From the NCBI GenBank assembly GCA_017694765.1, contig JADIML010000112.1, forward strand, positions 1 to 10,519: a stretch of 10,519 bases of DNA, read 5' to 3'. Shown here piece after piece: positions 1-5,968 of the stretch. Within the stretch, counting starts at the first letter, position 1; each line of letters starts with the position of its first letter. The position numbers were made by a program, and so were the translations under genes. Below the pieces are notes generated by a model. It ran no database searches. It was given only the letters and a program-made list of their open reading frames with translations, and had not been told where the DNA came from. The stretch is from Candidatus Scybalomonas excrementavium. Lineage in GTDB: Bacteria; Bacillota; Clostridia; Lachnospirales; Lachnospiraceae.

Positions 1-212
1 TCATACTCTTTCATATAAGCTAAAATTTCTGATTTTGCATTGGAATACCAAATGGCAACACTGGCAGTTCGGCGATAAACTTTTACTCGTTCCACTCCTT
101 CTTTTGCTAATAAATATTGTTCTAATATATCTTCTTCTGAAGATGTAAGTGATTGCTTCCCAAGTTGAAAACGAATTCTTCCATCAATAGAATGTTTTAC
201 TTGATATTTCAT
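1..212 (-). CDS. Heavy-metal-translocating P-type ATPase, N-terminal fragment (cut by window edge)
   Basis: Only the first 70 codons are present; the reading frame is still open at position 1. The visible part begins MKYQVKHSIDGRIRF and contains GRIR, then a helix-like LTSSEEDILEQYL stretch, then GVERVKVYRRTASVAIWY. This alternation and the GRIR and GV-x-V-x-VY-x-RT signatures resemble the HMA-like N-terminal domain of a group of Firmicute P1B-type metal ATPases that lacks the CxxC metal motif; no Cys is seen here. The catalytic parts (DKTGT, CPx membrane motif) lie outside the window, so the assignment rests on this domain and on the DUF6110-like neighbour. Start: ATG at 210-212, with AGGAG at 218-222 placed 5 nt upstream. 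The gene is separated from the DUF6110-like gene by 147 bp holding a strong hairpin; no convincing promoter is seen there. The metal substrate cannot be told from this fragment. Confidence 0.72.
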   Translation of the reverse strand, partial: MKYQVKHSIDGRIRFQLGKQSLTSSEEDILEQYLLAKEGVERVKVYRRTASVAIWYSNAKSEILAYMKEY

Positions 213-296
213 TTTTTCTCCTTTCTCCACATTTTTTAATCATAAACTTCCTATAATAAACAAATATGATAAGGTATTCCTATGAAATGAAAAGAA

Positions 297-325
297 CTGT
301 CCTTGAGATATATCTACAAGGACAG
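297..325 (-). terminator. Hairpin between DUF6110-like gene and P-type ATPase, likely (partial) terminator
   Basis: A perfect 9-bp inverted repeat, CTGTCCTTG (297-305) and CAAGGACAG (317-325), with an inner AGA/TCT that can extend it. On the minus strand it is followed by TTCTTTTCATTT, a moderate U-tract. It lies 34 nt after the DUF6110-like stop codon and 84 nt before the ATPase start. The plus-strand flank CTTGTTTT is also T-rich, so it could work in both directions. Confidence 0.55.
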
Positions 326-359
326 CTTGTTTTATATGATTATAAAATAGGAATTTCTA

Positions 360-635
360 TTATTCTTCTACTGTTTCACACTCTTCTAATTCTGCTTCTT
401 CTTGTGCTCTTTGTGCATTGATTGCCTGAGCTTCTGCTAAAATATCTTCTGCTCTTTCTTGAACTTTTGTCGTTGTTGTCATAACACAATCTTTTGCACG
501 GAGTCCAGCAGCTAATGTCTTTGTATAGAAAGCTCTTGCATCTTTACTTCCTAATACTTTAAGCCCTGCAGTTCCAAACAGAACACCACCAGCAAAACAT
601 CCAATTTTTTTCCATGTACTTTCATTAAATAACAT
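360..635 (-). CDS. DUF6110-like small protein (91 aa), metal-ATPase associated
   Basis: I recognise this as resembling the DUF6110 family of small Firmicute proteins of unknown function that are found next to heavy-metal P-type ATPases; the family name is from memory. Residues about 11-30 are glycine-rich and hydrophobic (IGCFAGGVLFGTAGLKVLGS), compatible with a short membrane-inserted or re-entrant segment. Residues about 31-50 are a basic amphipathic stretch, and residues 57-91 form an Ala/Glu-rich, probably helical, acidic tail. Cysteines are at 13, 50 and 86, and none form a CxxC pair. Start ATG at 633-635 is supported by a consensus AGGAGG at 643-648, 7 nt upstream. It lies 42 nt downstream of a 26-aa membrane peptide and upstream of the P-type ATPase, all on one strand, suggesting a shared role in metal handling. 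The biochemical function is unknown. Confidence 0.82.
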   Translation of the reverse strand: MLFNESTWKKIGCFAGGVLFGTAGLKVLGSKDARAFYTKTLAAGLRAKDCVMTTTTKVQERAEDILAEAQAINAQRAQEEAELEECETVEE

Positions 636-677
636 TATTTTTCCTCCTAAAATAAACTTATCTCTCTCATTTGTGAT

Positions 678-758
678 TTACTTATGCTTGTACCCAGTAT
701 AAAATACCATTGCCATGCAAAACATAGCTGCATAGGCCCAAAACTTATGCTTTTTCAT
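678..758 (-). CDS. 26-aa single-span membrane peptide
   Basis: A very short reading frame, MKKHKFWAYAAMF followed by CMAMVFYTGYKHK. It has a basic start (KKHK), one hydrophobic span of about 16 residues (roughly 6-21) and a basic end (YKHK), the layout of a genuine small single-pass membrane protein. Three ATG codons are in tandem (756-764). The third is chosen because the purine-rich GAGAAG element then sits about 8 nt upstream; the first ATG would give 28 aa. The ribosome site is weaker than that of the next gene. It lies between a good promoter and the DUF6110-like gene, 42 nt upstream of the latter, and is probably the first gene of the metal-ATPase operon. I have a vague memory of similar short peptides next to DUF6110 genes (possibly DUF6219) but cannot confirm it. 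Function unknown; a regulator or assembly subunit of the ATPase is inference. Confidence 0.65.
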   Translation of the reverse strand: MKKHKFWAYAAMFCMAMVFYTGYKHK

Positions 759-793
759 CATCATCACTTCTCTCTTTTATATTTTCCTTTATT

Positions 794-822
794 TTACAAT
801 ATATCTTATCAAATTACAATAT
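794..822. repeat. Direct repeat of 9 bp spaced 20 bp, inside the metal-operon promoter
   Basis: TTACAATAT occurs at 794-802 and again at 814-822, exactly 20 bp apart, about two helical turns. One copy overlaps the proposed -10 and the other reaches the -35 element. The spacing places both copies on one DNA face, as in tandem operator half-sites, but AT-rich DNA produces such repeats by chance too. Confidence 0.4.
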
Positions 823-826
823 TCAA
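798..826 (-). promoter_or_regulatory. Promoter of the small-peptide/DUF6110/P-type ATPase unit
   Basis: On the minus strand TTGAAT (821-826) and TATATT (798-803) are separated by 17 nt. A second, overlapping reading is TTGTAA (814-819), 17 nt, TAAAAT (791-796). Either start would precede the 26-aa peptide gene by about 25-35 nt. The trkH terminator (852-882) lies just upstream, so the unit needs its own promoter. Confidence 0.5.
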
Positions 827-851
827 CTATTAAATGAGAATTTTTATCAAC

Positions 852-882
852 AAAAAAAGCCATCTAGTTACGATGACTTTTT
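852..882 (-). terminator. Intrinsic terminator after trkH
   Basis: On the minus strand AAAAAGTCATC (882-872), a 7-nt loop, then GATGGCTTTTT form an 11-bp stem with one G-U pair, running into a seven-T tract (858-852). The G-U pair would be an A-C mismatch in the opposite transcript, so it is built for the minus strand. It lies 40 nt past the trkH stop. Confidence 0.85.
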
Positions 883-922
883 ATGAAAATTTTATTTTTT
901 GGTCTTTTTTTGCCGAAATTTA

Positions 923-2359
923 TTACTTTTTCCAAGTGGAAGGAACAAAAAGTAAGAGCATTGGAAATAACTCTAATCTTCCTGCTAACATATCAAACGA
1001 TAATACAAACTTTGATAATACACTAAAATCCCCAAAATTCCCTGTTGGTCCTACTAATTCTAATCCAGCTCCAATGTTATTAAGAGCTGCTATAACAGCT
1101 GTAAAATTCGTTATTAAATCAAAATCATTTAATCCAATCATTACAATAGAGCTTACAAATACTAAAATATATCCTGCAAAATAAGTATTAATGGAGCGTA
1201 AAACATTATGTTCTACTTTCTTTCCTTCAAATCGAATAATCTTGACTCCTTTTGGATGAATGATTTGATACATCTCTTTAAAAAATGTCTTAACAATAAT
1301 AGCAAATCTTGAAACTTTAATTCCTCCTCCTGTACTTCCTGCACAAGAGCCGATAAACATTAATACAATCAATAGTTCCTTAGAAAATGCTGGCCATTGA
1401 TCAAAATCAACTGTTGAGTATGCTGTTGTTGTAATAATGGATGTTACTTGGAATGCTGCATGATGAAAAGCACTGAGCCAACTAGAAAACATAGAATGAA
1501 TATTCATAGTAATGACTATGATAGTAAATACTATAATCATAAAATAATATCTCATCTCTTCACAGCGAATCGCTTGTTTCCACTTCTTTACTAAAAGTAA
1601 ATAATAGACATTAAAGTTAATCCCAAATAAAATCATAAAAACAATAGTTACACTTTGTATATACATAGAGTATCCTTCTAAACTATTTGTAGTTGCTCCA
1701 AATCCACCTGTTCCGGCTGTTCCAAAACTAATAATAAGTGCATCAAATAATGGCATATCTCCTAGTAATAATAAAAATACTTGAATTACCGTTAAACAAA
1801 AATAGATTCCATATAATAATTTTGCTGTTGTTTTAATTCTTGGAACAAATTTCCCAACAGATGGTCCTGGACTTTCTGCTTTCATTAAAAGAATATTATA
1901 ACTTCCTGATAAAGGCAAAATTGCAACCATAAATACAAGCACTCCCATACCACCAATCCATAGTGTAAAGCTCCTCCAAAAAATACTTGTATAAGATAAT
2001 GTGCTGACATCCTCTAAAACACTGGCACCTGTCGTTGTAAATCCAGATACTGCCTCAAAAAAAGCATCGATAAAATCAGGAATTTCTCCAGATAATAAAA
2101 AAGGAATCGCACCCATAATACTAAGAAGAATCCAACTAAGTGCTACTGCTACAAATCCCTCTCTAGCAAAAAACACTGTATTTTTTGGCTTTTTTCTCGT
2201 TCCTAAAAACCAAAAAAATCCACAAAGCAATAAGGTAAAAAAGAATGCCCATCCTGCTTGCTCTTGATAAATAATCGCTACAAGACATGGTAGTGTAAGA
2301 AAAATTGCTTCAAATCCCATAACACATGCCAAAATGTAACGAATCATGGCATAATTCAC
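923..2359 (-). CDS. trkH: Trk-type potassium uptake protein, membrane channel subunit TrkH
   Basis: Ion-conducting membrane subunit of the Trk/Ktr K+ uptake family, 478 aa, the usual length. Four membrane-pore-membrane repeats are visible. Pore loops: SGFTTTGAS (105-113), GTAGTGGFG (213-221), ITTTAYSTVDF (309-319) and NNIGAG (427-432). Also present are the conserved GSTGGGIK (341-348) and the Arg of GRLE (460-463) near the C-terminus. From memory, most relatives have Gly where loop 3 has Ala313 (TTTGY/F) and Pro where loop 4 has Ala431 (NNxGPG); see findings. The start is GTG at 2357-2359, 9 nt after the trkA stop, served by a purine-rich GGTAGGG that overlaps that stop. An ATG at 2345-2347 (four codons later) has no good ribosome site. 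TrkH works with cytosolic TrkA, which gates it by nucleotide binding; the adjacency fits one operon ended by the terminator at 852-882. Confidence 0.96.
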   Translation of the reverse strand: MNYAMIRYILACVMGFEAIFLTLPCLVAIIYQEQAGWAFFFTLLLCGFFWFLGTRKKPKNTVFFAREGFVAVALSWILLSIMGAIPFLLSGEIPDFIDAFFEAVSGFTTTGASVLEDVSTLSYTSIFWRSFTLWIGGMGVLVFMVAILPLSGSYNILLMKAESPGPSVGKFVPRIKTTAKLLYGIYFCLTVIQVFLLLLGDMPLFDALIISFGTAGTGGFGATTNSLEGYSMYIQSVTIVFMILFGINFNVYYLLLVKKWKQAIRCEEMRYYFMIIVFTIIVITMNIHSMFSSWLSAFHHAAFQVTSIITTTAYSTVDFDQWPAFSKELLIVLMFIGSCAGSTGGGIKVSRFAIIVKTFFKEMYQIIHPKGVKIIRFEGKKVEHNVLRSINTYFAGYILVFVSSIVMIGLNDFDLITNFTAVIAALNNIGAGLELVGPTGNFGDFSVLSKFVLSFDMLAGRLELFPMLLLFVPSTWKK

Positions 2360-2366
2360 TTTATGT

Positions 2367-2376
2367 CCCTACCTTT
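2367..2376 (-). promoter_or_regulatory. Ribosome binding site of trkH, overlapping the trkA stop codon
   Basis: On the minus strand AAAGGTAGGG covers the last codon (AGG) and the TAG stop of trkA and sits 7 nt before the GTG codon at 2359. It decides the GTG start over the downstream ATG and suggests translational coupling of trkH to trkA. Confidence 0.5.
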
Positions 2377-3730
2377 CTTTCAAAATATCTTCTATATCCT
2401 GTAATTTGGTATGGGTTGTTACAACAATCACAACATCTCCAACTTTCATAACATCTTGTCCTCTTGGCATAATGACTGCTGTATCTCTTATAATACAACA
2501 AACTAATAGATTTTCTTTTAATTCTAATTCCTCAAATGTTTTCTCAATAATGGAACAATTTGCATGGATTCGAAATGCCAATGCCTCTGCTTTATTATTA
2601 ATAATTCGATAGAGTGTTTCCACATTGCTTCCATAAGAGTTTTGTCTTGCACGAACGTATTGTAAAATACTATTAGCAGTAATATATTTTGGATATACAA
2701 CACTTCCTAAATTTAAGTCTTCAATCACATCTTCAAATCGTAAATGATTTACTTTCGTTACAACCTTTGCATGAGAATATCGATTGGCATATAAGCCAAG
2801 CATAATATTTTCTTCATCTAAATTCGTAAGCGATGCAAAAAAGTCCATTTGTCCGATTCCTTCTTCCTCTAACACTTCTTTATCTGTGCCATCAGCTTCA
2901 ATAATAAATGCCTTTGGAAGAAGTTCACTAAGTTCCTCACAACGCTGCTTCTCTTTTTCTAAAATCCTTACCTGTATACCAGATTCTAGTAACATCTCTG
3001 CCAAATAATATGCTAATCGGCTCCCACCAATTAGCATAGCTTTTTTTACTTTTGGTATTTCAATCCCTATTTTTCGAAAAAAATCATTGACTTGACGATA
3101 CGAACCCATAATGGAAATTCTATCATCTTCTTGTAAAATAAAACTTCCTGTTGGAATTACAATTTCTTCTTTTCGTTCTACTGCACAAATTAAAATATCT
3201 ACACCAATTCGTTTTGGAATATCCATAATAGCACACTGATGTAGTTTACTTCCCATTGGAATTTTTACTTGTAACAATTCTATTCTCTGCCTTGCAAACG
3301 TATCTACTTTAATTGCGGAAGGAAATCGAATTAATTTCGCCATTTCTTGTGCTGCGGCTTTCTCTGGGTTAATAATCATAGAAAGCCCTAATTCTTCTCT
3401 TAAATAGTGTATTTCCCTATGATATACAGGATTTCTAACACGTGCTATTGTTTTGCATCCTCCTGCCTTTTTTGCCATGAGACAGGTTAATAAATTTTTT
3501 TCATCAGAGTCAGTCACTGCAATTAGTAAATCTGCATCTTTTACCCCTGCTTCCATTTGGACAGAATAACTAACGCCATCCCCAATAACCCCCATTACAT
3601 CACAATTAATAGAAACTTGTTCTACAACTTTTTGATTGTTATCAATGACTGTGATCTCATGTTCTTCTTGATTTAATTGTTCTGCAAGGCTACTTCCTAC
3701 TTTTCCACAACCTACAATGATAATTTTCAT
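2369..3730 (-). CDS. trkA: Trk potassium system regulatory subunit TrkA (two RCK modules)
   Basis: Peripheral cytosolic gating subunit of the Trk K+ channel, 453 aa, matching full-length double-module TrkA. Order: Rossmann RCK-N (1-120) with GCGKVG at 7-12 and acidic Asp30 closing strand 2, as in NAD(H)-binding forms; RCK-C (about 145-225); second Rossmann (about 230-350); second RCK-C (about 370-453). The second nucleotide loop is degenerate: GGSRLA at 235-240 in place of GxGxxG, though Glu258 is kept, so nucleotide binding there may be weakened. RCK-C domains of Firmicute Ktr/Trk proteins can bind c-di-AMP; I cannot show this here. Start ATG 3728-3730 gives a perfect Rossmann N-terminus. 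Its ribosome site is modest (GTGGA about 6 nt upstream); a stronger GGGAG lies further out, in the loop of a small AGAAG/CTTCT hairpin (3741-3754). Only 35 nt separate it from the upstream cyclase gene, and no terminator is seen between them. Confidence 0.96.
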   Translation of the reverse strand: MKIIIVGCGKVGSSLAEQLNQEEHEITVIDNNQKVVEQVSINCDVMGVIGDGVSYSVQMEAGVKDADLLIAVTDSDEKNLLTCLMAKKAGGCKTIARVRNPVYHREIHYLREELGLSMIINPEKAAAQEMAKLIRFPSAIKVDTFARQRIELLQVKIPMGSKLHQCAIMDIPKRIGVDILICAVERKEEIVIPTGSFILQEDDRISIMGSYRQVNDFFRKIGIEIPKVKKAMLIGGSRLAYYLAEMLLESGIQVRILEKEKQRCEELSELLPKAFIIEADGTDKEVLEEEGIGQMDFFASLTNLDEENIMLGLYANRYSHAKVVTKVNHLRFEDVIEDLNLGSVVYPKYITANSILQYVRARQNSYGSNVETLYRIINNKAEALAFRIHANCSIIEKTFEELELKENLLVCCIIRDTAVIMPRGQDVMKVGDVVIVVTTHTKLQDIEDILKER

Positions 3731-3765
3731 TTGTATCCACAGAAGCTCCCTTCTATTTTGTCATT

Positions 3766-5871
3766 TTATAGATAAATTTGATAATTGTTTTTACCGGAAT
3801 TTTTGGCACAGTACATTGCTTTATCTGCTTCCTCATATAAGGTAGAAAATGTTGCTTGTTTCTCTTTCTCAAAAAAAGTAATACCTACTGATACACTTAG
3901 ATGGATGGATTCTTTGTCATTGCTATATGTTAAGTTTAATTTCTTTAACAATGGTCTTATAAATTCATGAATATCATTTTTGTTATGTAATTCTTTTAAA
4001 AATACGATAAATTCATCTCCACCTAATCGAGCAATAATGGAATTATCTTCACAACTTTCCTTCAAAATCTGAGCAATTGCTTTTAATGCTTCATCTCCTT
4101 TTTGATGTCCTAAATGATCATTTAATAATTTAAAGTTATCTAAATCCAATAAAATAAAAGCACCCAGTTTATTTTCTTCACATTTTTCCATATAGGATTG
4201 AATCATTTCTTCACATCCAAGACGGTTATATAATCCCGTTAAGAAATCCATTTTTGCTTTTGTTTTCGCTTTCTCAAGTTCTAGGTTTGCTTGCTTTTGT
4301 TTAAGATAACTTTTTGTAATATCCATAGACTGCATTAAAATAATTTTATTTTCTTTATCATAATATTGAATTTCAATACGTTTTCTTGTATATTGATATT
4401 GTTTTTTATCATCTTCTTCTAAAAAACCAGTTGTAAAACTTAAATATCCATTTGTATCCAATTGACTCAATATATTATCTGGATCCATTTGGTTTTTTAC
4501 CATATCTCGATCTTCGATTGGAACAAAACTATCTACAAATTGTTCCATTGTCTTTTCATATCCACTTCCTTTTTCAGGTGGGAGATTTATTCTTTTTTTA
4601 TTATTTGCAAATCGAATAAACCAATCATTTTTGAAATCAATATAATAAACATAATCACATGAATTATAAATAAAACTTTCCATAATATATTGGAGTAACT
4701 GCTCGTGGTTAATATTTTTAATTAATAAAAATACTCGGTCAAAAGAATTTGGTGGAACAAGAATCAAAAAGCGCATCCATTCATAATCAAAACCTTCTGA
4801 CTTAAATTTCAAATCCATACTTTTCTCTTTCTTACTTTCTACACAACTCCAAAGATTTTCAGTGGATAAAAATTTCCGAAGTGCCACTTCATTATCTGAT
4901 TTTACATATGTATGGATTAAATTATTCATAAGCGCATCCAATGTAGATATTTGATTAATTTTCTTTTCTGTGTCCCATTTTAAAACTCTTGTTCTTTGTG
5001 TAATTAAATTAATGTCAATAATGGCTGATTTTTTTGAAACAAGAGACTGTATAATATCTTCATTATCTTTTGTTAGTAAATCAATTCTTTTTTGATCTTG
5101 AATATCTTGTGTCACAAATAAAATCCTATTTTGTCCATTGAATTTGAGCCAAAAAGCCATTCCTTTTACCCAGATAAAACTTTGATCGATTGTCTTTGTT
5201 CGAAATTCAATGCTTTTTGGATGCTTCTTATCCTTTAACTGCTGAATTGACTCCATAGAAAAAAATTCTCTGACTCTGTTTCTTTCATCTTCATGTACTC
5301 GTTCTTGTATCGCATTCCAACTAAAATCTTTTTCTTTCGTTGGAGCATATTTTTCTTTCTTATAAGCAATTGTCTTCACATGGTATGTATATGGGTCAAT
5401 CTCGAAAATTTCATCATAAGCACCTAATAAATACGGTGCATATCGGCTAAACTTATAGGAATCTACAACCTTATGTGTATGAAATTGTTCTACATCACAC
5501 TTTGCTATGTTAGTAATAATATGATGATAACCTCGAATTCGAATTGATACATCACTTTCTCTATCTAAATTTCCTCCACATCGTACTAAAATCCATCCTA
5601 ATTCTGGGTGATTCCATGGATACTCAACTTCTGTCTTTTGTCCACTTCCCATCTTCTTAGTTGCACTTTCTACATAGGATACATAGTCTGGATGAATTCG
5701 TTCAAACCAGAAATCATATAACTGTTCTGGTACTATTTCTTCCTTAACACCTAAAATATGATACATAACCTCATCCCCATACATCTTTTTTGATGCTTCA
5801 TGGGATGTTTCTATTACCCAAAAACCTAGTTGAGAATCTAGTGCAATATCCCTTTTTGTTCTTTCTACCAT
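3766..5871 (-). CDS. Multi-PAS diguanylate cyclase (GGDEF), I-site lost
   Basis: Soluble 701-aa sensor enzyme predicted to make c-di-GMP from two GTP; no membrane span or signal peptide is visible. Layout: PAS (about 13-122, with IHPDY and ELGWILVRCGG), a second PAS (about 148-262, LLGAYDEIFEID to FVTQDIQDQKR), a helical linker, a weaker PAS-like region (281-390), another PAS-like region (395-520), a charged linker helix (520-540) and GGDEF (540-700). Catalytic features are intact: DFLTGLYNR at 542-550, metal-binding DLDNFK at 576-581 and RLGGDEF at 615-621. The inhibitory RxxD site, expected at 608-611, reads EDNS, so product inhibition is probably lost. No EAL or HD-GYP domain is present. 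It aligns without gaps over 700 residues to the protein at 7757-9871. Start ATG 5869-5871 has GGAGG at 5876-5880. It has its own promoter, and trkA follows after 35 nt. Which signal the PAS domains sense is unknown. Confidence 0.94.
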   Translation of the reverse strand: MVERTKRDIALDSQLGFWVIETSHEASKKMYGDEVMYHILGVKEEIVPEQLYDFWFERIHPDYVSYVESATKKMGSGQKTEVEYPWNHPELGWILVRCGGNLDRESDVSIRIRGYHHIITNIAKCDVEQFHTHKVVDSYKFSRYAPYLLGAYDEIFEIDPYTYHVKTIAYKKEKYAPTKEKDFSWNAIQERVHEDERNRVREFFSMESIQQLKDKKHPKSIEFRTKTIDQSFIWVKGMAFWLKFNGQNRILFVTQDIQDQKRIDLLTKDNEDIIQSLVSKKSAIIDINLITQRTRVLKWDTEKKINQISTLDALMNNLIHTYVKSDNEVALRKFLSTENLWSCVESKKEKSMDLKFKSEGFDYEWMRFLILVPPNSFDRVFLLIKNINHEQLLQYIMESFIYNSCDYVYYIDFKNDWFIRFANNKKRINLPPEKGSGYEKTMEQFVDSFVPIEDRDMVKNQMDPDNILSQLDTNGYLSFTTGFLEEDDKKQYQYTRKRIEIQYYDKENKIILMQSMDITKSYLKQKQANLELEKAKTKAKMDFLTGLYNRLGCEEMIQSYMEKCEENKLGAFILLDLDNFKLLNDHLGHQKGDEALKAIAQILKESCEDNSIIARLGGDEFIVFLKELHNKNDIHEFIRPLLKKLNLTYSNDKESIHLSVSVGITFFEKEKQATFSTLYEEADKAMYCAKNSGKNNYQIYL

Positions 5872-5931
5872 AATTCCTCCATATTCCTTTTCATGAAGCT
5901 CTTACTAACTATGTCAATGCGTATTGTATCC

Positions 5932-5960
5932 ATTATAAGGAAATAACATGTAGTTGTCTA
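5932..5960 (-). promoter_or_regulatory. Promoter of the cyclase-trkA-trkH unit
   Basis: On the minus strand TAGACA (5955-5960) and a perfect TATAAT (5932-5937) are separated by 17 nt, starting 8 bp past the glpK stop codon. The -10 lies 60 nt before the cyclase ATG. The same CTAGACA-N17-TATAATG arrangement precedes the paralogous cyclase (9933-9961). Confidence 0.72.
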
Positions 5961-5968
5961 GTTTTATA

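Noticed and set aside
834..1184. Plus-strand reading frame of 116 codons
   Set aside because: It lies across the trkH terminator and antisense to the trkH 3' end; its amino-acid composition is that of an antisense shadow.
5912..5917. A perfect TTGACA (minus strand) in the leader of the cyclase at 3766-5871
   Set aside because: The hexamer at the right distance downstream is ATGAAA, not a -10; the TAGACA-N17-TATAAT just upstream is the better promoter.
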